Assembly (NCBI GenBank): GCA_015063235.1
Contig: SUSW01000002.1
Location: 1 to 56,561, forward strand
Source: Thermoplasmata archaeon
Lineage (GTDB): Archaea > Thermoplasmatota > Thermoplasmata > Methanomassiliicoccales > Methanomethylophilaceae
Direction: 5' to 3'
Length of the DNA: 56,561 nt
Shown here: positions 16,632 to 25,128 of the stretch, piece by piece
Numbering within the stretch: the stretch's first letter is position 1
How the letters are laid out: every line of letters starts with the position of its first letter
The notes under the pieces: generated by a model
What the model saw: the letters and a program-made list of their open reading frames with translations, nothing else
Told to the model about the DNA's origin: nothing
The model's database searches: none
Made by a program: the position numbers and the translations under genes

Positions 16632-17033
16632 TCAGATGAGGTCGATGAGTTTCACGGTATCGAGATAATCGGAGATCATGTTATCGAGATTCCTCCAAAT
16701 CGGGAGGGTCTTGCACGTATCCGCTTTCTCGCATACGAAGCCGTTGTTGAGGCAGGCGACGGCGGCCATCTGGTCTTCCGATACACGGAGTATCTCCCCT
16801 ACCGTGTATTCTTCCAGCGGTTTAGCCAGTCTGTAGCCTCCGCCCTTGCCTGCTGAACCGATCACCAGACCGGATTCTTTGAGTTTAGGCATTATCGCCT
16901 CGCAGTATTTCAGCGAGAGATCCTGCCTCTTTGCGATATCCTTCAAAGGGATGGCTGTGCCGTCGCCCTGCTCAGCTATATCGATCATTATGCGCAACGC
17001 ATACCTTCCCTTGGTGGATATCAGATAGCTCAT
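16632..17033 (-). CDS. Rrf2-family transcriptional regulator with Cys triad (cluster 1)
   Basis: A 133-residue winged-helix regulator. LISTKGRYALRIMIDIA is the typical Rrf2 N-terminus, LSLKYCEAIMPKLKESGLV is the recognition-helix area, and GKGGGYRLAKP is the wing. Cys94-x6-Cys101-x5-Cys107 sits where IscR/NsrR-type members bind an Fe-S cluster. It is the last gene of the metY-cysK-rrf2 operon, separated from cysK by one base, and probably autoregulates through the palindrome at 19304. I infer a role as sensor of cysteine, sulfide or Fe-S status. Confidence 0.85.
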   Translation of the reverse strand: MSYLISTKGRYALRIMIDIAEQGDGTAIPLKDIAKRQDLSLKYCEAIMPKLKESGLVIGSAGKGGGYRLAKPLEEYTVGEILRVSEDQMAAVACLNNGFVCEKADTCKTLPIWRNLDNMISDYLDTVKLIDLI

Positions 17034-17034
17034 A

Positions 17035-17961
17035 TCATTCCTCGAACAGTGCTGTGGACAGGTATCTCTCTCCTGTATCTGCGAAGATGGCGACGATGTT
17101 CTTGCCCTCGTTCGCCGGATCCTTAGCGAGCTGGATGGCGGCTGCGAGAGCTGCTCCTGCCGAGATCCCTACGAGGATACCTTCTGTCCTGCCAACGAGT
17201 CTTCCGTTTATGAATGCGTCGTTATCTTCGATGGCGATGACCTTGTCGTAGATCGAGGTATCAAGTGTGTCTGGAACGAATCCTGCACCGATTCCCTGGA
17301 TCTTGTGCGGTCCTGTCTTTCCTTCGGAGAGGAGAGGGGAACCCTTGGGTTCCACTGCAACGACCTTGGTGTTCGGATTCTTCGATTTGAGATATTTCCC
17401 GACACCTGTGATGGTACCTCCGGTACCCACTCCGGCCACGAGGATGTCCACTTTTCCTTTCAGGTCCTCGTAGATCTCGGGGCCTGTGGTTTTGAAATGG
17501 ATCTCCGGGTTCGCAGGGTTCACGAACTGCCCGGGGATTACCGAGTTCGGGATCTCCTTCGCGAGCTCCTCAGCTTTGGCGACAGCCCCCTTCATTCCCT
17601 TGGCGCCTTCGGTGAGCACAAGTTCTGCTCCGTATGCCTTGATGAGCTTGCGTCTCTCGATGGACATCGTCTCGGGCATCACGATCTTGATCTTGTATCC
17701 GCGTGCCGTTGCGATGGATGAGAGGGCGATCCCGGTGTTACCGGATGTGGGTTCGATGAGGACGGTGTCCTTGTTGATCTTCCCTTGTGCCTCCAGTTCG
17801 TCTATCATCGCCTTCGCGATCCTGTCCTTCACGGACCCTGCCGGGTTGAAGAACTCTATCTTTCCGTAGATGTTGGCCTTGAGTCCCAGCTGTTCCTTTA
17901 TGTTCCTCAGTTCTACGAGGGGAGTTCCCCCTATTGTCTTGTCTATAGATGTGTAAAGCAT
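17035..17961 (-). CDS. cysK: Cysteine synthase (O-acetylserine sulfhydrylase)
   Basis: PLP enzyme making cysteine from O-acetylserine and sulfide. The 308 residues match CysK/CysM. Lys45 in NPAGSVKDR binds PLP; PTSGNTGIAL is the substrate loop; GVGTGGTITGVG is the phosphate-binding loop. GISAGAALAAA and ADTGERYLST complete the signature. It lies between metY (8 bases) and rrf2 (1 base) in one operon. A second, different cysK-like gene is at 47885. Confidence 0.93.
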   Translation of the reverse strand: MLYTSIDKTIGGTPLVELRNIKEQLGLKANIYGKIEFFNPAGSVKDRIAKAMIDELEAQGKINKDTVLIEPTSGNTGIALSSIATARGYKIKIVMPETMSIERRKLIKAYGAELVLTEGAKGMKGAVAKAEELAKEIPNSVIPGQFVNPANPEIHFKTTGPEIYEDLKGKVDILVAGVGTGGTITGVGKYLKSKNPNTKVVAVEPKGSPLLSEGKTGPHKIQGIGAGFVPDTLDTSIYDKVIAIEDNDAFINGRLVGRTEGILVGISAGAALAAAIQLAKDPANEGKNIVAIFADTGERYLSTALFEE

Positions 17962-17968
17962 GTGTTCA

Positions 17969-19261
17969 TCACCTTACTGCTTCGAAGCCGTTTTTGAGAT
18001 CGTTTATGATATCGTCGATATGTTCCGTTCCTATGGAGAGACGGATGGTATTGGGTTTGATGCCTCCCGCGAGCAACGCTTCCTCATCAAGCTGGGAGTG
18101 TGTTGTGGACGCGGGGTGGATCACCAGAGATTTGACATCCGCTACGTTTGCCAATAGCGAGAACAGTTTCAGAGATTCAGTGAACTTCTTCGCTTTGTCG
18201 GCATTTCCTTTGATCTCGAATGTGAAGATCGATCCCGCGCCGTTGGGGAAGTATCTGTCGTACAGCTCCTTCTTCTTGCCTGTTTCCAGGGAGGGGTGGT
18301 TGACCTTCTCCACTTGAGGATGGTTCTTGAGGAATTCTACTACCTTCAATGCGTTCTCGATGTGGCGCTCCGTACGGAGGGACAGCGTCTCCAGCCCCAG
18401 CAGCAGGAGGAATGAGTTGAAGGGCGATATGCATGCGCCCTGGTCCCTCATGAGCGTGGTGCGGATCTTCACAACGAATGCAGCCTTGCCGACAGCCTCC
18501 GTGAACACAATTCCGTGGTAGGATGGGTTCGGCTTCGAGAGCGTCGGGAACTTGTCGTTCTGTGCCCAGTCGAAGTTGCCGCTGTCGACTATGAGCCCTC
18601 CCATCGCCACTCCGTGCCCGCCGATGAACTTGGTCGCGGAGTGCACCACGATGTCTGCTCCGTGCTCTATCGGCCTGAAGACCGAAGGCGGACTGAACGT
18701 GCTGTCCACTATGAGGGGTATTCCGTTCTCGTGGGCGATCTTGGATATCGCCTCTATGTCCGCGACATCAGAGTTGGGGTTGCCCAGTACCTCTGTGTAG
18801 AGCAGTTTAGTGTTGGGCTTGATGGCCTTCCTGAAGTTCTCGGGATCCGAAGGGTCCACGAATGTGGTCTCTATACCCTGCTCCTTCAGCGTGTTGGCGA
18901 GCAGATTGGCCGTACCGCCGTATATGTTCGTTGATGATACCACATGGTCTCCGGCGAGGGCAATGTTCTGTATTGCGTATGTAATAGCAGCGGAGCCTGA
19001 GGCCGTGGCCAGAGCGGCCACTCCCCCCTCCAATGCCGTAATCCTCTCTTCGAGCACTGACGAGGTGGGATTCATCAGTCTTGTGTAGATGTTTCCGGGT
19101 TCTGTGAGGGCGAAGCGTCCTGCTGCCGTTGCGGAATCTCCGAATACGTAGGATGTGGTCATGTAGATGGGCACAGCACGCGAGTCGGTAGCGGGATCAG
19201 CCTGTTCCTGGCCCGCGTGCACCTGCAAAGTCTCGAGCTTGTACTCATTCAGGTTCGTCAT
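17969..19261 (-). CDS. metY: O-acetylhomoserine sulfhydrylase
   Basis: PLP enzyme of the gamma-family that makes homocysteine from O-acetylhomoserine and sulfide. The 430-residue length and the long insertions relative to MetB are typical of MetY. Visible motifs are YTRLMNPTSSVLEERI, ALATASGSAA, SSTNIYGGT and Lys211 in [11 protein letters not shown], with [10 protein letters not shown] near the C-terminus. The start has a GGTGAAAC site. It heads the metY-cysK-rrf2 operon and diverges from metA, which makes its substrate. The shared 103-base region holds an Rrf2-type palindrome. A paralogue is at 43615. Confidence 0.92.
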   Translation of the reverse strand: MTNLNEYKLETLQVHAGQEQADPATDSRAVPIYMTTSYVFGDSATAAGRFALTEPGNIYTRLMNPTSSVLEERITALEGGVAALATASGSAAITYAIQNIALAGDHVVSSTNIYGGTANLLANTLKEQGIETTFVDPSDPENFRKAIKPNTKLLYTEVLGNPNSDVADIEAISKIAHENGIPLIVDSTFSPPSVFRPIEHGADIVVHSATKFIGGHGVAMGGLIVDSGNFDWAQNDKFPTLSKPNPSYHGIVFTEAVGKAAFVVKIRTTLMRDQGACISPFNSFLLLLGLETLSLRTERHIENALKVVEFLKNHPQVEKVNHPSLETGKKKELYDRYFPNGAGSIFTFEIKGNADKAKKFTESLKLFSLLANVADVKSLVIHPASTTHSQLDEEALLAGGIKPNTIRLSIGTEHIDDIINDLKNGFEAVR

Positions 19262-19303
19262 TGTTTCACCGAAGGGAAGAATAAACGCATGGATATAAAC
19301 CTA

Positions 19304-19320
19304 CCTACTTAATTGGTAGG
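19304..19320. promoter_or_regulatory. Rrf2 operator between metY and metA
   Basis: CCTACTTAATTGGTAGG is an inverted repeat (CCTAC/GTAGG, 7-base spacer). It lies just upstream of a TATA box for metY (TTTATAT on the minus strand, about 19293-19299) and just upstream of a TATA box for metA (CTAAATAC, about 19326-19333). One bound regulator could silence both promoters. Confidence 0.6.
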
Positions 19321-19364
19321 AATTACTAAATACACGCTGGCCGATGATGCGAACTGGTTAGAAG

Positions 19365-20291
19365 ATGCCAATCAACATTCCCGACGGACTGCCTGCCTTC
19401 TCCGCGTTGGAGGAGGAGAACATATTCGTGATGAAGGAGACAAGGGCCACTTCTCAGGATATAAGGCCTCTTAAGATAGGTATTATGAATCTTATGCCTA
19501 CGAAGATCGAGACCGAGATCCAGATTATGAGGCTTCTGAGTAACACTCCTCTGCAGATAGATATTACCCTGCTGGTCCCCAAGACTCACGAATCCAAGAA
19601 CACGTCGCGGGACTATCTCGATAGGTTCTACAAGAATTTCGATGACATCAGGGATGAGAATCTGGACGGCCTGATTGTCACAGGAGCACCCCTCGAGGAC
19701 CTGGAGTTCGAGGAAGTGGATTATTGGGATGAGCTGTGCCAGATCATGGATTGGTCGAAGCAGCATGTCACTACAACCATGTACATATGCTGGGCCTCAT
19801 TGGCCGGATTATACCATCATTACGGTATACAGAAGCATTCCCTTCCCAAGAAGAAAGCGGGCATCTTCTCATACAGGAACCTCATTCCCAGCGAACCTCT
19901 GATGAGAGGAATAGACGATACGATACGCGTCCCGCAATCCAGATATGCGACGGTAAGCATCGATGATGTCAACTCCAATCCGAAGCTTCACACTCTGGCC
20001 ATTGACAGAGAGAGGGATCCGGCGATCATAATCTCGGAGGATAACGAGGTATTCATCACCGGCCACATGGAATACGACCTGAACACATTGGCCAATGAGT
20101 ACCAGAGGGATGTGGATAAGGGGATAGAGCCTGCCTTCCCGCTCAACTACTATCCGGACGACGATCCCAGGTATGATCCCGTTCTGAGCTGGAGGAGCTA
20201 TTCCACGCTGGTGTTCACCAATTGGCTGAACTACTATGTGTATCAGCTTACGCCTTACGATCTTAACGAATTGAATAAGAATAGGAGATGA
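19365..20291 (+). CDS. metA: Homoserine O-acetyltransferase (MetA family)
   Basis: Activates homoserine for sulfhydrylation. The 308-residue protein starts MPINIPDGLPAFSAL as MetA does. The nucleophile is Cys142 (YICWASLAGLYHHYG), and the catalytic His is in FITGHMEYD. Residue 111 is Glu (GAPLEDLEFE); Glu at this place is known to favour acetyl-CoA over succinyl-CoA, which agrees with the divergent metY. This bacterial-type MetA is probably acquired. It leads into iscS with a 6-base gap. Confidence 0.9.
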   Translation: MPINIPDGLPAFSALEEENIFVMKETRATSQDIRPLKIGIMNLMPTKIETEIQIMRLLSNTPLQIDITLLVPKTHESKNTSRDYLDRFYKNFDDIRDENLDGLIVTGAPLEDLEFEEVDYWDELCQIMDWSKQHVTTTMYICWASLAGLYHHYGIQKHSLPKKKAGIFSYRNLIPSEPLMRGIDDTIRVPQSRYATVSIDDVNSNPKLHTLAIDRERDPAIIISEDNEVFITGHMEYDLNTLANEYQRDVDKGIEPAFPLNYYPDDDPRYDPVLSWRSYSTLVFTNWLNYYVYQLTPYDLNELNKNRR

Positions 20292-20297
20292 GAACAG

Positions 20298-21479
20298 ATG
20301 GAGAAAGTATATCTGGACAACGCAGCGACCTCCCGTATGAGGGAGGGGGTTCTGGAGGCGATGATACCGTATTTCACGGACGAGTATGCGAATCCTTCCA
20401 GCATTCACGCCATGTCCAGGACGCCCAGGGCAGCGGTCAAGAAGGCGAGGGAGCAGATCGCACAGTGTCTGAACGCGGATCCCTCGGAGGTCTTCTTCAC
20501 ATCAGGAGGAACCGAGTCCGACAATTGGGCCCTGATCGGCGGTATGGAGATGCTGGAGAAGAGAGGAAAACACATCATCATATCAACAATCGAGCACCAT
20601 GCTATTCTGGAGACCTCGTACTATCTGGAGAGAAGAGGATTCGAGGTAACGCGTCTCGGAGTCGATTCCGACGGTCTAATAGACCTCGAGAAGCTGAAAG
20701 CGGCCATCAGGCCAGATACCGTGATGATATCCATAATGACGGCGAACAACGAGATAGGTACCATACAGCCGGTTGCTGAGATAGGTGCGCTGGCACACGA
20801 GAAAGGCATAATATTCCATACCGACGCGGTGCAGGCCTTCGGTCACATTCCAATCGATGTGAAGGCGATGAACATCGATATGCTCAGCGCCAGCGGGCAC
20901 AAGTTCGGGGGCCCCAAGGGAGTGGGTTTCCTGTTCGTCAGGAAGGGTATCAGGCTGCCTCCGTTCATGCATGGTGGGGAGCAGGAGGAAGGCAGGCGTG
21001 CCGGAACCACGAACGTCCCCGGAATCGTCGGGATGGGATTGGCAGCGGAGCTTGCCTGCAGGGATATGGAGAAGAATAACGCCCATGTTATCCAGCTGAG
21101 GGACCATCTGATTGACCGCGTCTTGGCGGAGATCCCGTATTCGAGGCTCAACGGCCATAGGACCAAGAGGCTTCCAAGCAATGCCGACTTCAGTTTCCAG
21201 TTCATCGAAGGGGAATCCATGCTGATGAGCCTTGGTATGAAAGGCGTGTACATATCCACCGGATCAGCATGCGCCTCCGGGTCGCTGGATCCTTCCCATG
21301 TCCTTCTTGGGATCGGACTGCCGCATGAGATAGCACACGGTTCGATCAGGGTATCGATCCCAGAGGATACGACGATGGAGCAGATAGATTATGCAGCGGA
21401 CAGCCTCAAGCAGACCGTGGCAACCATGAGGTCGCTGTCGCCGCTGTATGACGACTTCATTAAGAGTAAGGGGGCCTGA
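20298..21479 (+). CDS. iscS: Cysteine desulfurase (IscS/NifS)
   Basis: PLP enzyme that takes sulfur from cysteine as a persulfide for Fe-S assembly and thiolation. The 393 residues have NAATSRMREGVLEAM, the His in STIEHHAILE, Lys202 in SASGHKFGGPKG and the persulfide Cys325 in STGSACASGS. The short SGSLDPSHV loop resembles NifS/IscS group I. AGGAGATGAG precedes the ATG. It is directly followed by iscU (2 bases), forming metA-iscS-iscU, so Fe-S assembly is co-transcribed with methionine synthesis under the same Rrf2 operator. Confidence 0.93.
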   Translation: MEKVYLDNAATSRMREGVLEAMIPYFTDEYANPSSIHAMSRTPRAAVKKAREQIAQCLNADPSEVFFTSGGTESDNWALIGGMEMLEKRGKHIIISTIEHHAILETSYYLERRGFEVTRLGVDSDGLIDLEKLKAAIRPDTVMISIMTANNEIGTIQPVAEIGALAHEKGIIFHTDAVQAFGHIPIDVKAMNIDMLSASGHKFGGPKGVGFLFVRKGIRLPPFMHGGEQEEGRRAGTTNVPGIVGMGLAAELACRDMEKNNAHVIQLRDHLIDRVLAEIPYSRLNGHRTKRLPSNADFSFQFIEGESMLMSLGMKGVYISTGSACASGSLDPSHVLLGIGLPHEIAHGSIRVSIPEDTTMEQIDYAADSLKQTVATMRSLSPLYDDFIKSKGA

Positions 21480-21481
21480 AC

Positions 21482-21910
21482 ATGTACGATGGGGAATACA
21501 GCGATAAGGTCATCGACCATTTTACGAACCCCAGGAATGTGGGTGAGATCGAGAATCCCTCCGGTGTGGGGACCGTTGGGAACGCGAAATGCGGGGATAT
21601 CATGAGGATATACCTCGATATCGATGATAACGGTATAATTAGAGACTGCAAGTTCAAGACGTTCGGTTGCGGAGCGGCCGTAGCAAGCAGCAGTATGGCA
21701 ACAGAGATGGTTAAGGGGAAATCCGTCGAAGAGGCCATGGAGATCACCAATAAAGCGGTGATGGAGGCATTGGACGGACTTCCGGTCATCAAGATCCATT
21801 GCTCTTTATTGGCCGAAGAGGCGATACACGCCGCGCTTTGGGATTACTGTCAGAAGACCGGGAGAACCATCGAAGGTCTGAAGGAGCCCAAGGCAGATAT
21901 CAATGATTGA
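21482..21910 (+). CDS. iscU: Fe-S cluster scaffold IscU/NifU N-terminal type
   Basis: A 142-residue scaffold protein on which IscS sulfur and iron are assembled. The three ligand cysteines are present: Cys37 in NAKCGDIM (with Asp39), Cys63 in FKTFGCGAAVASSS and Cys107 in IKIHCSLLAEEA. The N-terminal YSDKVIDHFTNPRNVGEIE is standard. Last gene of the metA-iscS-iscU unit; a strong hairpin follows. Confidence 0.93.
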   Translation: MYDGEYSDKVIDHFTNPRNVGEIENPSGVGTVGNAKCGDIMRIYLDIDDNGIIRDCKFKTFGCGAAVASSSMATEMVKGKSVEEAMEITNKAVMEALDGLPVIKIHCSLLAEEAIHAALWDYCQKTGRTIEGLKEPKADIND

Positions 21911-21927
21911 AACCTAAAATCATGCCT

Positions 21928-21959
21928 CCCCGCCCTGCCGATGGGATTCGTCGGCGGGG
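21928..21959. terminator. GC-rich hairpin between convergent genes
   Basis: GCCGA/TCGGC forms an inner stem (37-41 with 51-55 of the 219xx block), extended by CCCC/GGGG outside an asymmetric bulge. It lies between iscU and the convergent small gene and could end both transcripts. Confidence 0.55.
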
Positions 21960-21963
21960 CGAT

Positions 21964-22260
21964 TCATTCCCGTTCGATCCCGTATCTGAGTATCTGATTG
22001 TACTCCGAATTCGCTTTCTCGCTTTCCTTTCTCTGTTTCCAGGAATCAATCTGTTCCTTTATCGCCAGCATCTCGTCGACGACGGTCACCGGGTCGGAAG
22101 GCCTCGCCTGCGCTAGATACGATGCCATTCTTCTGATGGCCTTGGGACTGCCGAGGTTTTTTGCTATTTCATATCCGAACTCTTCGGGGAATCCGAGACC
22201 ATCCATCACATCAATTAGCTCGTCCTTCGCAACGGTCCATTCGTTTCTATCTTCCGGCAT
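21964..22260 (-). CDS. Small helical protein, unknown
   Basis: A 98-residue, charged, probably all-helical protein (DELIDVMDGLGFPEEFGYEI, SPKAIRRMASYLAQARPSD, then a Lys/Glu-rich helix). I do not recognise it. I chose the ATG at 22260, MPEDRNEW, preceded by a GGGGATT ribosome site; the frame is open far upstream, but that part lies antisense to the B12-domain gene and is low quality. It diverges from that gene. Confidence 0.6.
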   Translation of the reverse strand: MPEDRNEWTVAKDELIDVMDGLGFPEEFGYEIAKNLGSPKAIRRMASYLAQARPSDPVTVVDEMLAIKEQIDSWKQRKESEKANSEYNQILRYGIERE

Positions 22261-22312
22261 TCCAATCCCCTGTACTGGGAATGAGAACGTAGATATCAAA
22301 CCAAGGGTCGTC

Positions 22313-22849
22313 ATGCGTATAACGTATGGGGTCGATACGGTACCGATGAACCCAGAAATGCAGGACCTCATTGATAGATTCCGCACAGGCAGGGTGCCTA
22401 TGCTCCAGTTCATGAAGTCGATGATCGAGATCAAGGAGAGGGCCGGAGTGCCGTCGGTAGAGCCGGAGCTCGGGAAGGCAGTCGTTGCCGGCAGGGCGAG
22501 GCATACGGAGGGTCGCGATCTCATGGCCATCCTTCTGGGAGCTTACGGCTTCGAGACGATTGTTGTCGATAGGGATTCCTCCATTGAGAATATCATCAGC
22601 ATCTGCAATGACCCTGATGTCTCTGTGCTCTGCATATCCATACAGACAACCTATGACATACCGGATCTTCTTCTTGCCCACAGGCTCATGATAGAGGATG
22701 GGATCAGGGACAGGATAGTCTACAACGCGGGTGGGGTGGCCGTCAGCGAAGAAGTCGCGAAGGCAGCGGGGTGCGACGTTTACGGTTCTACGGCTGTGGA
22801 TTCTGTGGAAGCTGTAAAGGAATGGGTATTGAGGAAGAATCGTAGCTGA
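22313..22849 (+). CDS. Corrinoid (B12)-binding domain protein with altered DxHxxG motif
   Basis: A 178-residue protein resembling the cobalamin-binding half of MtaC/MtbC/MetH-type corrinoid proteins. The alpha/beta fold is readable: GKAVVAGRARHTEGRDLMAI, then TIVVDRDSS, LCISIQTTY and YNAGGVAVSEEVAKAAGCDV. In the B12 lower-ligand motif D-x-H-x-x-G the first Asp is replaced by Ala (ARHTEG) but the His is kept. The four-helix cap domain is reduced to about 45 residues. It may bind a corrinoid in a different state or act as a sensor. It stands alone, not next to a methyltransferase. Confidence 0.7.
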   Translation: MRITYGVDTVPMNPEMQDLIDRFRTGRVPMLQFMKSMIEIKERAGVPSVEPELGKAVVAGRARHTEGRDLMAILLGAYGFETIVVDRDSSIENIISICNDPDVSVLCISIQTTYDIPDLLLAHRLMIEDGIRDRIVYNAGGVAVSEEVAKAAGCDVYGSTAVDSVEAVKEWVLRKNRS

Positions 22850-22923
22850 TCCGGTAATGTCGCTGTACATCTTCTAATCTAATAGCAATTATTGATTTAT
22901 AGGCACAGGGAATTACGACGCTT

Positions 22924-23733
22924 ATGTCGTCTAGGTACACCCTCCCAATCATCGCTGTTGTTGCTGCAGTCATTATAGCTGTGGCAGGATGCGTTGTCAT
23001 CGTCAATAATAATGACTCGGATGACAATGAGATATTCGATAGGATCGGTATAATCGGCGCAATGGCTACCGAGGTGGAGATCCTGAAGGATGCGATGGAC
23101 ACCACCCGTGTTACCAAGATCTCCGGTATGGAATTCTACGAGGGCACTCTGGAAGGACAGAACATAGTGTTGGTGCAAAGCGGTATTGGGAAGGTGAACG
23201 CCGGGGTATGTGCCCAGATGCTCATAACCAAATTCAATGCGACTTCCATTATCAATACCGGAGTGGCAGGAGCGTTGGACGAGACCCTAGATATAGGGGA
23301 TTTCGTGATTTCCGTGGATGCCGCCCAGCATGATTATGACCTGTCTCCTATAGGATATGAAAAAGGCGTGATCCCGGAAGCAGGCACCGCATTCTTCAAG
23401 GCGAATCCGAAACTGATTCTTTTGGCAGAGGAGGCCATTAAAAAATATGCCCCCTCCATCTATGTGCTGAAGGGCACGGTATGTTCCGGAGATCAATTCA
23501 TAGCATCGGACGAGGGGAGGGCGCGTATAATCGAGGAATTCGGCGGGGCCTGCTGTGAGATGGAAGGTGCGGCCATTGCTCAGGTGTGTCACATGGGCAA
23601 AGTACCGTTCGTGATCATCAGGGCGATGTCGGATAAGGCGGATGGTACTGCACCGGAGGATTACTCGGAATTCGAGAAAATGGTCGCTCATCTCAGTTCC
23701 CAAGTTGTCAGGCACATGTTGCAAACCATATGA
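22924..23733 (+). CDS. Membrane-anchored MTA/SAH nucleosidase
   Basis: A 269-residue protein. From about residue 38 it is a complete bacterial-type 5'-methylthioadenosine/S-adenosylhomocysteine nucleosidase: RIGIIGAMATEVE (catalytic Glu), INTGVAGALDETLDIGD, CEMEGAAIAQVC (ribose-binding Glu) and IRAMSDKADGTA (catalytic Asp) are all present. The first 37 residues are an anchor (YTLPIIAVVAAVIIAVAGCVVIV) and an Asn/Asp linker like those of surface proteins here. The enzyme is therefore probably displayed outside the membrane, unlike its normally cytoplasmic family. The start is leaderless, about 27 bases after GATTTATAGG. It may salvage purine or methylthioribose from the surroundings. Confidence 0.85.
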   Translation: MSSRYTLPIIAVVAAVIIAVAGCVVIVNNNDSDDNEIFDRIGIIGAMATEVEILKDAMDTTRVTKISGMEFYEGTLEGQNIVLVQSGIGKVNAGVCAQMLITKFNATSIINTGVAGALDETLDIGDFVISVDAAQHDYDLSPIGYEKGVIPEAGTAFFKANPKLILLAEEAIKKYAPSIYVLKGTVCSGDQFIASDEGRARIIEEFGGACCEMEGAAIAQVCHMGKVPFVIIRAMSDKADGTAPEDYSEFEKMVAHLSSQVVRHMLQTI

Positions 23734-23742
23734 GCGGGGCAG

Positions 23743-24726
23743 TTAAAGGAAATCTTCAAGGCTCATAGACCTCATCCTGCTCTCCCCAGAGCTCTTTGTC
23801 TTGCACACGGGCTTGCCTTCGATATCGACTAGGACTACGTTCTTGCAGGAGCCGCAATCCGTGCAGCCGGAGCAGACGCGTAGATTCGGACAATCCATGC
23901 ACCTGTCGCGGTTGAATACCGGTGTCAGCAGTTCTTCATCCTTCAGAAGATGTCCGTCATGGGGGCTGTAGAGTTTGTATACAGGTTTTCCGAAGAAGAG
24001 CGACAGACCGGTCTTCTGAGCGAGATCTGCCTGTTCCTTAAACGTTCTGGACTCATAGACGGAACCGTCCCAGACGAATACGGATCCGACCATGTTGATA
24101 ACCAGATTCACCTGGTATCTGCTACATTCATCGCTTATATGTTTGATCCACTCGTAACGGCACGGACGTCTGCCATCAAATCCTTCTCCGCTGAGATTCA
24201 CACGCTCTATCTGACCTGAAGCCAATGCCGGTGAGATGTCTATCTCAGAGAGCATCGGTGCGATGTTGATTCCTTTGTGCTTTGCAGGAATCTTCTCGAG
24301 TACCGGCCATCTCTCGTCGAAGGCCCTTTGGTTCTCTACGCTGATGTTCATCATGACGTTCTCGTATCCCTCGCCCCAATCTTCGGGCAGGCACTGCTCT
24401 ACTCTGTGTACGCGCTTGGTGAGGATGTAGAATATCAGATCTGGCCTCTTCCTGATGATCCTCCACATGTCGCCGCGCCAATCATCGGCCTCCTCCAGGA
24501 AGGTGTCCGACGTCATGTTTATGCTTATCTCGAATCCGGAAGGGATCTTGAAATGCCCTTTGGAATCCTTGGCGAGGGGTTTGGAAGCATCCCTGGTCCT
24601 ATAGATGTTGGAGGAATTCTCGGGAACGCCTCTCATCTGATCCAGGTAGAACATGTAGCAGTTCTCGCATCCTTCGCTGTATCTGCGGCAGCCATGCCAT
24701 GGATTCCAGTTACGAGGGTTGGACAA
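23743..24726 (-). CDS. DUF5131 / phage Gp37-Gp68 family protein
   Basis: A 327-residue protein starting NPRNWNPWHGCRRYSEGCENCYM, the hallmark of the DUF5131 (Gp37/Gp68) family often seen in phages. The C-x6-C-x2-C there resembles a variant radical SAM cluster site, and ISVENQRAFDERWPVLEKI with KGINIAPMLSEI are typical. The C-terminus adds a second cysteine-rich patch (RDRCMDCPNLRVCSGCTDCGSC), probably another metal site. Function unknown. It ends with TAA, and its start lies just downstream of a decayed acetyltransferase gene on the same strand. Confidence 0.8.
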   Translation of the reverse strand: MSNPRNWNPWHGCRRYSEGCENCYMFYLDQMRGVPENSSNIYRTRDASKPLAKDSKGHFKIPSGFEISINMTSDTFLEEADDWRGDMWRIIRKRPDLIFYILTKRVHRVEQCLPEDWGEGYENVMMNISVENQRAFDERWPVLEKIPAKHKGINIAPMLSEIDISPALASGQIERVNLSGEGFDGRRPCRYEWIKHISDECSRYQVNLVINMVGSVFVWDGSVYESRTFKEQADLAQKTGLSLFFGKPVYKLYSPHDGHLLKDEELLTPVFNRDRCMDCPNLRVCSGCTDCGSCKNVVLVDIEGKPVCKTKSSGESRMRSMSLEDFL

Positions 24727-24769
24727 AACGCTCTCCTCCAGATATCGAACCGAATCGAAGGGCTATAAT

Positions 24770-25096
24770 TATTATCCGAGCCGGGTCCGATCTTGGAGTG
24801 ATCCCATATTGTTATGGGGCTGTGTCGAGGAAGGTGCAGTCATAGTTCACGATGACATTCTTTCCGATACGGATGTTGAATCCGAGATCGCACCTAAAAG
24901 GGAAAATGACGATGCTGGAACGGTCCACCTCGGTACATGCGAAATCGGCGAAAGCCTCCTGCATTTCGGCGGCAGAGGCCATCGCTTTCGAGTTGTATCT
25001 TTGGACCTTGAGGGCGTACTCAAGGATCGCTTGGTCATACTCTTATCTGACCCCGCCTTCGATCCAATCTCCGGCTTCCAGCGATTCCTTGAGCAT
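24770..25096 (-). pseudogene. Decayed sugar O-acetyltransferase (maltose/galactoside type)
   Basis: Translation of the minus strand from 25096 gives MLKESLEAGDWIEGGVR, a TAA, then in the same frame EYDQAILEYALKVQRYNS and further on FPFRCDLGFNIRIGKNV and VNYDCTFLDTAP before a TAA at 24812-24814. A frame shift then continues ITIWDHSKIGP. These match in order the N-terminal half of LacA/Maa acetyltransferases (YD...L.V...N; PPFxCDYGxNIxIG; NxNCxxLDxAPVTIGDHVxIGP). The left-handed helix C-terminus is missing. Two stops plus a frame shift make it a pseudogene. An intact relative lies at 41402. Confidence 0.75.
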
Positions 25097-25128
25097 TATC
25101 CTTGCGCCCTCTTCATGTTAAGTTTTCT

